A DNA stretch of 14,699 nucleotides from Alloprevotella sp. (GTDB lineage Bacteria; Bacteroidota; Bacteroidia; Bacteroidales; Bacteroidaceae): NCBI GenBank assembly GCA_015259235.1, contig JABZGM010000036.1, positions 1 to 14,699 on the forward strand, written 5' to 3'. The notes below the pieces were generated by a model. That model made no database searches. It saw only the letters and a list, made by a program, of their open reading frames with translations, and was not told where the DNA came from. Made by a program: the position numbers and the translations under genes. Positions 7,824-14,369 of this stretch are shown one piece after another; position 1 is the stretch's first letter, and the number at the start of each line of letters is the position of its first letter.

Positions 7824-7977
7824 GCTCTATAGGAAAAAGACGATAACACATGCTTAAGCGTTGAGAGTGCGTGCGTAGTATACTGCAAATGACGTATGTA
7901 GTTGGCATTTTAGAGGAACTAATACAAGGGACTACGAGCAACTTAGTGGTCATCTGACATTTGGAGTGATGACGTCC

Positions 7978-8072
7978 CCCCAAAGCGAAAACTGCCGAAC
8001 ATTTTGTACATTTGAATTATCACCAACAAATGTACAATTATGAACAGCAGTTTTCTTTATAATGCCTTGGGG
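7978..8072. repeat. Three nested inverted repeats forming one long stem-loop
   Basis: Three perfect arm pairs are stacked in order around one centre. CCCCAA 7978-7983 pairs with TTGGGG 8067-8072. GAAAACTGC 7987-7995 pairs with GCAGTTTTC 8047-8055. TTGTACATTTG 8004-8014 pairs with CAAATGTACAA 8027-8037, leaving a 12-base loop. The 11-bp inner and 9-bp middle stems are separated by near-equal internal bulges (8 and 9 bases). The plus-strand frame of the transposase-like relic starts inside the inner right arm (ATG 8030). A translation-limiting leader hairpin or the terminal region of an insertion sequence would fit. Confidence 0.7.
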
Positions 8073-8175
8073 TATCATCCCAGGTGCCTCCGTGAGGAAT
8101 AAATATAATTGTCTTACATATTGAATGTAAATGTGCACCGAAATACTGTCCTAAGTGCGGTTGCCTCTACATTTT
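8030..8175 (+). pseudogene. Decayed transposase N-terminus (ISL3-like zinc-binding segment), frameshifted
   Basis: On the plus strand an ATG at 8030 opens MYNYEQQFSL, then a stop at 8060. One base over, the frame reads YNALGYHPRCLREE, then a stop at 8097. Back in the first frame it reads NIIVLHIECKCAPKYCPKC and GCLYI up to about 8175. Joined with two frameshifts this gives roughly 48 residues ending in a C-x-C...C-x2-C-x-C cluster, a layout reminiscent of the N-terminal zinc-binding segment of ISL3-type transposases. Nothing downstream continues it; the pstS-like gene ends at 8180 on the other strand. The family assignment is by eye only and could be wrong. The fragment cannot encode a functional protein. 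Confidence 0.4.
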
Positions 8176-8179
8176 ACTA

Positions 8180-9121
8180 CTATTTTATCACTACTTCTTT
8201 AATCTGAACTTGATTGCGTGTTAGTAGTTGAGAGCTACTATTTATGACACGTTGACCATCATTGTCTTTCAGGAAAAAGTAAAAAGAACGCATGGTGCTT
8301 CGTGTGCGTGGATCTGTTACAAGTTCCCAGACAGTGCGTACTAAGGGGTATTCTCCAGTCGCTATATAATACTGATAGGGACGCTGCCAGTCAGCTTTAG
8401 CTTTACCCACTTTGCCCACAAGCATAACACGGACATCAAGCCCGTAGAAGTTTTGTAAGGTTGTTGTATCACCTTGATGCAGACGTAACCAGTCTGTTGA
8501 GACTACTCCGATTGTGTTAGGATTTTCTTTTACTGTTTGAATAACCTTCATATTGCTTCCTTGAGCAAACACGTTTCCTCGAAGATCTTTTCCTCTATTG
8601 AGGCTATCTTTCATGTATCGAACGGTACTTGAACCGGAGGCGTCAAATACAAGATTTAATTCTCCCTTTTTTGTACCCATCTCGAGTTGTTCCCATCTAG
8701 TGATTTTGCCTTGTATAATCTGGCGCAGTTCGTTGACGTTAATTACCGTATCTGGGTTTTGTTTGTTGACAATGAGAGCAAAGGCGTCGTAAGCCAGCTT
8801 TGATTGAAGTAGAGGAAGATTGTGTTGTTGGACAATGGCTTTCTCATTATCACTTAAAGGGCGAGTTGTGATGGCCATACGAAAGCTATCAGCTAGCAAT
8901 AAACGTATAGCAGAATCTTCGCTGCAATATAGAGGCTGCATTACAGCTTCTGGTTTGCGAAGTCCGTATAATTCGGATAACTCTTCAATAATAGGTTGAA
9001 AACTGACGTCTGCTGCAAACCTAACATCATCTTCGTGTAGGTAAGCATTGGCTTTCTTGGGATTGGTGCCACAACTAATTAGTAATGCTAATGCTAGCAA
9101 TGGAAAGAGAAGTTTTCGCAT
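8180..9121 (-). CDS. PstS-like periplasmic substrate-binding lipoprotein
   Basis: 313-residue lipoprotein with a type II periplasmic binding-protein fold. The signal peptide (1-16) ends in the lipobox Leu-Ile-Ser-Cys17, so it is predicted to be lipid-anchored. The mature part resembles phosphate-binding PstS: an early segment VSFQPIIEELSELY, then TTRPLSDNEK, a DAFALIVNKQNP segment, INVNELRQIIQGKITRWEQL (the hinge region common in PstS-like proteins), DASGSSTVRYMKDS (the phosphate-loop-like GSSTVR) and a late YPLVRTVWELVTDPR. No pstC, pstA or pstB gene lies beside it. Instead it follows exbB-exbD-exbD-tonB, 295 bp away, beyond a terminator. It may bind phosphate or another anion, or may assist the Ton system; the ligand is not proven by sequence. 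The start at 9121 gives a clean signal peptide. Confidence 0.85.
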   Translation of the reverse strand: MRKLLFPLLALALLISCGTNPKKANAYLHEDDVRFAADVSFQPIIEELSELYGLRKPEAVMQPLYCSEDSAIRLLLADSFRMAITTRPLSDNEKAIVQQHNLPLLQSKLAYDAFALIVNKQNPDTVINVNELRQIIQGKITRWEQLEMGTKKGELNLVFDASGSSTVRYMKDSLNRGKDLRGNVFAQGSNMKVIQTVKENPNTIGVVSTDWLRLHQGDTTTLQNFYGLDVRVMLVGKVGKAKADWQRPYQYYIATGEYPLVRTVWELVTDPRTRSTMRSFYFFLKDNDGQRVINSSSQLLTRNQVQIKEVVIK

Positions 9122-9345
9122 ACTATAAAGGGGGATATGTGAATTGATAAATAGGTCGCTAATCTGAAATGTTATTTCAAAGACAAAGCTTGTATACTAC
9201 TTTGGTTATAGTGTTCTTTTTTGATTCATCAACTAAGATCTTACCTCTATCGGTGAAATCATTGTTTAAGGGAGAGAAAGGGAAAACTTTTCAGAAGATA
9301 AATGAGATACAAGGATTATATATGTAGCTCTCGAGAATAAGAATA
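9122..9345. other. Leader region of the pstS-like gene; no gene seen
   Basis: The 224 bases between the tonB terminator and the pstS-like ATG are AT-rich and hold no reading frame worth calling. I could not find a TAnnTTTG promoter element in the right orientation, so whether the gene has its own promoter or depends on read-through from tonB cannot be decided here. Confidence 0.5.
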
Positions 9346-9385
9346 AACCTGCGCCTCACGGCCGAGGCCTAAGACGCAGGTTATT
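9341..9385 (-). terminator. Rho-independent terminator of the exbB-tonB operon
   Basis: GC-rich dyad: AACCTGCG (9346-9353) pairs with CGCAGGTT (9375-9382), with a possible inner CCTC/GAGG stem (9354-9357 and 9364-9367). Read on the minus strand the stem ends in GCAGG followed by UUUAUUCUUAUUC, a U-rich tail. It starts about 35 bases after the tonB stop codon, in the expected orientation. Confidence 0.8.
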
Positions 9386-9391
9386 GAAATG

Positions 9392-9412
9392 CAGTTGTGA
9401 AATTTACAACTG
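9392..9412 (-). promoter_or_regulatory. Small hairpin just after the tonB stop codon
   Basis: CAGTTGT (9392-9398) and ACAACTG (9406-9412) form a perfect 7-bp stem with a 7-base loop, directly between the tonB stop and the main terminator. It could be a secondary terminator or a 3-prime-end stabilising stem. Confidence 0.4.
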
Positions 9413-9416
9413 AAGT

Positions 9417-10280
9417 TTAGTTCTGGATAGAGTAGCGTACGGGAAGGGTAAACCATACACGTACGGGGCGACCTTGCTGTTTACCAGGAATGAAACGAGG
9501 TAATGATTTCACCACTCGAATTGCTTCCTTGTCGCAGTGTGATTCAAGAGATTTCACAACTTGAACATCACCAATAGAACCGTTTGCTTCTACCACAAAG
9601 CGAAGCTGAACTGTACCTTGGATTTCTTGTTCTACTGCGATAGCTGGGTATTTGATGTTCTTTGCTACGTAAGCAAGCAAAGCTGCTTCACCACCAGGGA
9701 ATTGAGGTTGTTGTTCTACAACAGTGTGGATAGGAGCCTCTTCTTCCTTCTGTTTTTGTTGTGGTGCATCACCACCAGCTTCTTGACCTTTGAGAAGGTC
9801 GTCGATGGTACCTTTACCATTAGCGTCACCTGCATAGTCAACTGCAGCAATGGAAATGTTGCTTCGGTTCAGTTCTTCTTGGTTCTTTATTTTCTTGCTC
9901 TCGTCAACTTTGTCGACGATGTCAGGAACTGTAAAACCTACAGATGCACGAACTGCAACTTTTTGAAGCTGCTCTTGTTTGGGCTGCTCCTCTTGCTTTT
10001 GTACTTTAGGTTCTTCTTTCTTAAGCTCTTCCTTCTTCAATTCTGACAATTCAGTCACTGCTTCAGTGTCTGCTGCCAAAGATGCTTGGATGGCTTCCTT
10101 CGCTTTTGCGTAGGTGAAAATCAAACCAGCGATGACTGCAATACCCACGAGGATATCAATAATCGCATAGAGGTGACGTCTACCAGCTTTAGAACGCAAA
10201 TCATAAGCACCGTAGCTCTTATTACGTCCTTCAAAGACGAGGTCGCACCATTCGCGCGAGATAATATCGACTTTTGACAT
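9417..10280 (-). CDS. tonB: TonB energy-transducing protein
   Basis: 287 residues. A short cytoplasmic N-terminus carries the Bacteroidetes TonB motif EWCDLVFEGRNKSYGAYDLR (10-29). One inner-membrane helix (about 38-57) follows, then a long charged Lys/Glu/Gln/Pro-rich periplasmic linker (about 80-185). The TonB C-terminal domain (about 190-285) contains QPQFPGGEAALLAYVAKNIK, YPAIAVEQEIQGTV and a terminal VRVWFTLPVRY beta strand. It passes proton-motive-force energy from the ExbB-ExbD motor to outer-membrane TonB-dependent receptors such as SusC-type, haem and cobalamin transporters. It is the last gene of the operon, 23 bp after the second exbD gene. The linker is shorter and more acidic/basic than the Pro-rich linker of E. 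coli TonB. The ATG at 10280 is the only sensible start. Confidence 0.95.
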   Translation of the reverse strand: MSKVDIISREWCDLVFEGRNKSYGAYDLRSKAGRRHLYAIIDILVGIAVIAGLIFTYAKAKEAIQASLAADTEAVTELSELKKEELKKEEPKVQKQEEQPKQEQLQKVAVRASVGFTVPDIVDKVDESKKIKNQEELNRSNISIAAVDYAGDANGKGTIDDLLKGQEAGGDAPQQKQKEEEAPIHTVVEQQPQFPGGEAALLAYVAKNIKYPAIAVEQEIQGTVQLRFVVEANGSIGDVQVVKSLESHCDKEAIRVVKSLPRFIPGKQQGRPVRVWFTLPVRYSIQN

Positions 10281-10303
10281 AGGGATTACTGTTACTTATG
10301 AAT

Positions 10304-10933
10304 TTACTTTTTGTTCAACTCTTCTACCATCTTCTTGTCTTGATCGTTTACTTTGTCGATCACATACTTTCCGATGTAGCAGTTTTGCATTTCGTCGAGC
10401 ACGTCAATCAAATTGAGGTAGGTGGACTCGTCCAGAGGCTTGATAATCGCTGTTGGAGTGCCATCTGCATTTTTGATTTTGCGGAGCTCTTCTTTGAATT
10501 GCTCTTTGTTCTTCTTGGCTTGTTCAACGTTACCTGTAAATTGTGCTTGCAGTTTACGTCTTAGAGCATCTACTTGAACTTTGGCTTTCTGATTTTTGCG
10601 AAGAAGAACTGCGCGAATACCATCTTTGCCATAAGCAGTTTCTTGAAGTTGAGCTTCAGAAGGCTTGCCCTCGAAATAATAGAGTTTATTGTCTTTGCCA
10701 ATGATAATCGTGATAGCTTCATCGGTCTGTACTTGGCTCTTTTGCTCCTTTTTGATGTCATCCTTGTCGGAAGGCATCGTGATTTCCATCGTTTGGGGCT
10801 TGAGCAGGGTAGTACAGAGCATGAAGAAAGTCACGAGCAACATTATCATGTCGACCATAGGTGTAAAGTCGACACGGGCGTTCATTTTCTTTTGCTTGGA
10901 ATTGCTATTTCCGCCTGTATCTAATTGTGCCAT
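10304..10933 (-). CDS. exbD: ExbD-type biopolymer transport protein, second copy
   Basis: 209 residues. A polar cytoplasmic N-terminus (MAQLDTGGNSNSKQKK) precedes a single membrane helix starting VDFTPMVDMIMLLVTFFML; Asp28 in that helix is the conserved proton-pathway residue of ExbD/TolR. The periplasmic part is longer than in the E. coli protein (about 141 residues). The extra length is a highly charged segment (about 115-155), probably helical or coiled-coil, before the C-terminal domain with IIKPLDESTYLNLIDVLDEM. It partners ExbB and TonB in the inner membrane. It lies 15 bp after the first exbD and 23 bp before tonB. It differs clearly from the first copy, so the pair is probably a functional heteromer rather than a recent duplication. 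Confidence 0.93.
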   Translation of the reverse strand: MAQLDTGGNSNSKQKKMNARVDFTPMVDMIMLLVTFFMLCTTLLKPQTMEITMPSDKDDIKKEQKSQVQTDEAITIIIGKDNKLYYFEGKPSEAQLQETAYGKDGIRAVLLRKNQKAKVQVDALRRKLQAQFTGNVEQAKKNKEQFKEELRKIKNADGTPTAIIKPLDESTYLNLIDVLDEMQNCYIGKYVIDKVNDQDKKMVEELNKK

Positions 10934-10948
10934 AACTTTTCTATCAGA

Positions 10949-11566
10949 TTATTTGTCCTCGCCACCTTTCAGTGTCGTGATAAGATTATATCTTGACTCA
11001 TGAATGTCGCGCAAGGAGTTCATAACATTCTTGATCGTGCTGTAAGGCGTGCTCTTGTCAGCCTTAATAGCGATACGCATGTTCTCGCCATTAGCTTCGC
11101 GGGCAGCCGTTACCCAGTCTTTCAGTTCATTGTTCAAACTATCACAAGGAATACCAGCTTCAGCACTTTCAGTGAGAAGTTTGTTACGCTTGGAGGCTTC
11201 AGTGTCAACCCATCCTGCGATGGTGTTGAATGGTGTACCTAATGTAGGAACTTCTGAGAAAGTTTTGAGTTGGCTGTCGGACAAACTCATTTTCTTCTGT
11301 TCAATCAACTTCTCTGCCATAGCCTTTTGACCATTGGGGTTGTCCATGTTCATGAACACTTTTCCCTCTGGGCTAATGAAGATGGTGAGGAGGTTGCTTT
11401 CTGGAATTTTGATTTCCGACACCGAACCAGGAACATTTACCTTAACGGGTTCTTCCTTGGTGAAAGTTGCAGTAAGCATAAAGAAGGTAAGCAGCAGGAC
11501 CATGACGTCACTCATCGGCGTCATGTCGATGAATGTGTCTTGTTTTTTTACATGAAAACGTCCCAT
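10949..11566 (-). CDS. exbD: ExbD-type biopolymer transport protein, first copy
   Basis: 205 residues. The N-terminus MGRFHVKKQD leads into the single membrane helix FIDMTPMSDVMVLLLTFFML, with conserved Asp20 in the MTPMSD motif. The periplasmic part begins with the EPVKVNVPGSV segment and ends with the ExbD-like IAIKADKSTPYSTIKNVMNSLRD. Between them is an insertion relative to short proteobacterial ExbD (about 95-160), which is acidic and carries paired Ser/Thr-rich stretches. It sits 23 bp after exbB and 15 bp before the second exbD. Two non-identical exbD genes in tandem are the usual arrangement in Bacteroidetes Ton operons. Confidence 0.93.
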   Translation of the reverse strand: MGRFHVKKQDTFIDMTPMSDVMVLLLTFFMLTATFTKEEPVKVNVPGSVSEIKIPESNLLTIFISPEGKVFMNMDNPNGQKAMAEKLIEQKKMSLSDSQLKTFSEVPTLGTPFNTIAGWVDTEASKRNKLLTESAEAGIPCDSLNNELKDWVTAAREANGENMRIAIKADKSTPYSTIKNVMNSLRDIHESRYNLITTLKGGEDK

Positions 11567-11589
11567 GTTGTCTTGTTACCTTTTTATGA

Positions 11590-12453
11590 TTACTTTTGAG
11601 TGGTCTTGAAAGTTTCTACAATCGTGAAGCCGAGTTCGTCGATAGCAAAAGTAAGACGGTCAATCTTGTTTGTGAAGAAGTTGTAAGCGATAACTGCTGC
11701 AGCACCAGTTGCGATACCAGAAGCGGTATTTACAAGTGCTTCAGAGATACCTACAGAAAGTGCAGAAGAGTCAGCACCACCTTCACCACCTGCCATAGCA
11801 GAGAATGACTTGATCATACCCATTACCGTACCGAGAAGACCCATAAGAGTACCGAGCGTTACGATAGTACCGATGATAGGAAGGTTTTCTTGCATCATAG
11901 GCATTTCGAGAGCTGTAGCTTCTTCCACAGTCTTTTGAATAGCGAGCACCTTCTTCTCGAGTTCTACTTCTGTAGTTTGTTGCTTCTTGTATTCAGTGAG
12001 AGCTGCAAGTACAACGTTAGCTACAGAACCCTTTTGCTTGTTGCAAAGTTCTTCAGCCTTAGCGAGGTCACCTTGCTTAAGAGCAGACTTAACAGCTGCT
12101 GCGAACTTACCGAGGTTACCTTTACCATTAGCTGTACCAATAGCGAAAGCACGTTCGATAGCCAAAGCAATAACAGTGATGAAGAGCGTCCAAATGATAG
12201 GTACGATGAAACCACCCTTGTACACAGTACCTACGATACCTGCAGGTTCGTAAGATTGATCTTGGAAGAAGTGGAAAGGAAGACCTGTTGCACCTTCAGC
12301 ATGGAAGTTGCTCAAGTGACCAGCACCGAATACATAAAGACACTCAGCGATGAGGAAGCAGACGATAATTACTGCGAATCCGGACTTAATGCCGGTGAAA
12401 CCCTGAGATTTCTTGGGGGCACTCTTAGGTGCCGTAGCATTTGTAGTTGCCAT
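11590..12453 (-). CDS. exbB: ExbB / MotA-TolQ-ExbB proton channel family protein
   Basis: 287 residues, the inner-membrane channel subunit of the Ton motor. Predicted membrane segments are at about 24-44, 79-100, 190-217 and 230-258. The conserved MotA/TolQ/ExbB core contains PIIGTIVTLGTLMGLLGTVMGMIKSF (191-216) and GISEALVNTASGIATGAAAVIAYN (235-258), the helices that line the proton path with ExbD. An extra N-terminal membrane helix and a roughly 35-residue loop before the core are typical of Bacteroidetes ExbB. It opens the operon: exbD follows after 23 bp. A promoter-like sequence lies about 155 bp upstream. The ATG at 12453 gives a polar N-terminus (MATTNATAPKSAPKKSQ) and is the natural start. 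Confidence 0.95.
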   Translation of the reverse strand: MATTNATAPKSAPKKSQGFTGIKSGFAVIIVCFLIAECLYVFGAGHLSNFHAEGATGLPFHFFQDQSYEPAGIVGTVYKGGFIVPIIWTLFITVIALAIERAFAIGTANGKGNLGKFAAAVKSALKQGDLAKAEELCNKQKGSVANVVLAALTEYKKQQTTEVELEKKVLAIQKTVEEATALEMPMMQENLPIIGTIVTLGTLMGLLGTVMGMIKSFSAMAGGEGGADSSALSVGISEALVNTASGIATGAAAVIAYNFFTNKIDRLTFAIDELGFTIVETFKTTQK

Positions 12454-12607
12454 TGATAATAAATATTAGTGGTTTGAATTAATGTTTGGTTGTTTCTGGA
12501 GAATTAGTGATGTTTTCAGCGTTATCTCTCGATTAAATCGCAGTATCTATTGGCTTTCAACTGCGGTAATAGTCAATTTTGACAACTTCAGTTGCTGAAT
12601 TACTCGA

Positions 12608-12639
12608 CAAAAATAAGGACTTCTGAGGAAGTAGCCAAA
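12608..12639 (-). promoter_or_regulatory. Bacteroidetes-type promoter of the exbB-exbD-exbD-tonB operon
   Basis: On the minus strand TTTG (12639-12636) is followed by 20 bases and then TATTTTTG (12615-12608), close to the TTTG-N19-TAnnTTTG consensus. It would give a leader of about 145-150 bases before exbB. The upstream element is embedded in a palindrome (see 12633-12649). Confidence 0.6.
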
Positions 12640-12649
12640 CTTTTTGGCT
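12633..12649. promoter_or_regulatory. Palindrome overlapping the -33 element of the exbB promoter
   Basis: AGCCAAA (12633-12639) and TTTGGCT (12643-12649) are exact reverse complements separated by 3 bases. The -33 TTTG lies in one arm, so a protein bound here could block or recruit RNA polymerase. Alternatively it could be a weak terminator stem for dnaB transcripts, but it lacks a U-run on the minus strand. Confidence 0.4.
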
Positions 12650-12797
12650 CTTTTCTTGTAGTAAATCTCGCATTTTATAACTGATTTTCGAGAGAATAAG
12701 CTGATATAATTAGAAATAACTAGCTCATTTTGTTTGATATTTCCCTATTTTCAAAATCCCATCCTTAAGTAGTTGAATCGTATTATGCGATTATAAT

Positions 12798-14369
12798 TTA
12801 GAATGGAACAAATGAACCATTAGATGATGGAGGAAGTTCAGTTGTTGATGATTCAAATGGATTGTCTCTGTTTATGCTATTATAATCTTCTCCAGTTGGG
12901 GATAATTCGGAACGAGAGATATCATTGAAGTCTTCACCTGGTAAAGGTGTAGCGGTTTCCTCATCTGGATTTTCAAATCGAGCATATTGCCCTTTAAATG
13001 TGAGAAGTACATCGCCAACGGCACCATTACGGTGTTTTGCGATGATGATTACGGCTTTTCCTCGTAAATCATTGCCATTTTCATCTTTATATAGATGATA
13101 GTACTCCGGGCGGTGAATAAAAATCACCATATCTGCGTCTTGTTCGATGGCACCAGATTCACGAAGGTCAGAAAGTTGTGGTCGTTTAGAATCCAATGTG
13201 TTTTCTCCTCCTGGGCGATTTTCTACTCCACGATTCAATTGGGATAAGGCTAGGATTGGGATATTCAACTCTTTTGCAAGACCTTTTAATGAGCGACTAA
13301 TGGTGGATACTTCTTCTTGACGACTTCCAAAGCTCATTCCCGAAGCATTCATTAGCTGTAAGTAGTCTATCATTATGAGTTTTACTCCATGTTCTTTTAC
13401 TAGGCGACGAGCTTTAGTACGTAGTTCGAATACCGACAACGAAGGAGTATCGTCTACAAACATTGGTTTTCCGATAAGATCTTTAATCTTATTGTCAAGT
13501 TGTGCCCACTCATAATCTTCTAACTGACCGCTCTTAATTTTTTCGCCTTTGATTTCGCAGGTGTTTACAATTACACGGTTGATTAACTGTACATTAGACA
13601 TTTCAAGTGAAAATAATGCTACAGGTATATTCTGATCTACTGCGATGTTCTTTGCCATCGATAGAGCAAAAGCAGTTTTACCCATTGCTGGACGTGCTGC
13701 AAGAATTACTAGATCGGAGTTTTGCCAGCCGGAAGTCATGCGATCAAGTGCATGGAATCCAGAAGCAATACCAGACATACCATCAGTGCGTTCAGCAGCT
13801 TTGTGAAGCATCTCGTATGCTTCAGTGATTACGCTATCAATCTGTTGATAGTCTTTTTTGAGTTTCTTCTGAGAAAGCTTAAAGAGTGAGCCTTCTGCTT
13901 CCTGCATGAGCTCGTCAATATCCTGGGTTGGATCAAAAGCTTTGTCTTGTACGTTTGCAGAGTAGGATATGAGCTCACGAGCAGTGGATTTCTGCGCTAT
14001 AACTCTGGCGTGATACTCAATGTGTGAAGATGAAACGATGTTTTGAGTCAGTGAACTTAAGTAGGCTACTCCTCCAACTTCATCGAAAGTTCCGTCAGTA
14101 CGGAGTTGTTCAACGACTGTCAGTATGTCTACTGGATGTTGAGCAACATGAAGTTTACTGATAGCACTGTAAACCTTTTGATTTCTTGGATCATAAAATG
14201 ATTCGGGTGTTAAGATGTCGCTAATGAGTGAATAAGCGTCTTTTTCAAGTAGCAAAGCTCCAAGTACAGACTTCTCAAATTCTAGTTCTTGTGGCTGGAG
14301 TCTCCCAAGAGAATCCTCAACTTGGGAAGATTGAGGTTTACGGCGTAAATTTGTTTTTTGGAGGGTCAT
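12798..14369 (-). CDS. dnaB: Replicative DNA helicase
   Basis: 523-residue hexameric 5'-to-3' helicase that unwinds DNA at the replication fork and recruits primase. The N-terminal DnaB domain spans about 24-130 (LEFEKSVLGALLLEKDAY). The RecA-like ATPase domain (about 195-465) carries Walker A ARPAMGKT (225-232, Lys231), SLEMS with catalytic Glu256, Walker B LIMIDYL (Asp335), ALSQLNRG (Gln377) and the AKHRNG segment with the arginine finger Arg447. The family is usually about 450-520 residues, and no intein interrupts the ATP-binding or Walker B sites, which are common DnaB intein positions. The C-terminal tail (about 468-523) is acidic and polar and repeats a short motif (GEDFNDISR at 478-486, GEDYNSINR at 493-501). 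It stands alone, with 344 bp to exbB. The ATG at 14369 is the first in frame. Confidence 0.97.
   Translation of the reverse strand: MTLQKTNLRRKPQSSQVEDSLGRLQPQELEFEKSVLGALLLEKDAYSLISDILTPESFYDPRNQKVYSAISKLHVAQHPVDILTVVEQLRTDGTFDEVGGVAYLSSLTQNIVSSSHIEYHARVIAQKSTARELISYSANVQDKAFDPTQDIDELMQEAEGSLFKLSQKKLKKDYQQIDSVITEAYEMLHKAAERTDGMSGIASGFHALDRMTSGWQNSDLVILAARPAMGKTAFALSMAKNIAVDQNIPVALFSLEMSNVQLINRVIVNTCEIKGEKIKSGQLEDYEWAQLDNKIKDLIGKPMFVDDTPSLSVFELRTKARRLVKEHGVKLIMIDYLQLMNASGMSFGSRQEEVSTISRSLKGLAKELNIPILALSQLNRGVENRPGGENTLDSKRPQLSDLRESGAIEQDADMVIFIHRPEYYHLYKDENGNDLRGKAVIIIAKHRNGAVGDVLLTFKGQYARFENPDEETATPLPGEDFNDISRSELSPTGEDYNSINRDNPFESSTTELPPSSNGSFVPF

Larger units (their letters stand above)
7686..8179. 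other. 494-bp interval without an intact gene
   Basis: Between the pstS-like gene and the ThiE-like gene there is no credible intact reading frame. Short minus-strand ORFs at 7685-7888 and 7950-8138 have no recognisable content. What can be seen is a promoter-like site (7791-7823), a nested inverted repeat (7978-8072) and a frameshifted transposase-like fragment on the plus strand (8030-8175). The interval looks like an old insertion scar. Confidence 0.6.
12454..12797. other. 344-bp gap between dnaB and exbB
   Basis: No gene is seen. The stretch is AT-rich and holds the exbB promoter (12608-12639), an overlapping palindrome (12633-12649), and several weak short dyads, including AATCG/CGATT just after the dnaB stop. 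No strong GC-rich terminator for dnaB is visible. Confidence 0.5.

Noticed and set aside
7686..7900. TPP riboswitch upstream of the ThiE-like gene
   Set aside because: No CUGAGA core was found on the minus strand in this interval.
7950..8138. 62-codon minus-strand ORF in the gap before the ThiE-like gene
   Set aside because: It runs through the nested inverted repeat, has no recognisable features, and the better protein-like signal in this stretch is on the other strand.
12798..14369. Intein in dnaB
   Set aside because: The helicase motifs are contiguous and the 523-residue length is normal for an intein-free DnaB.
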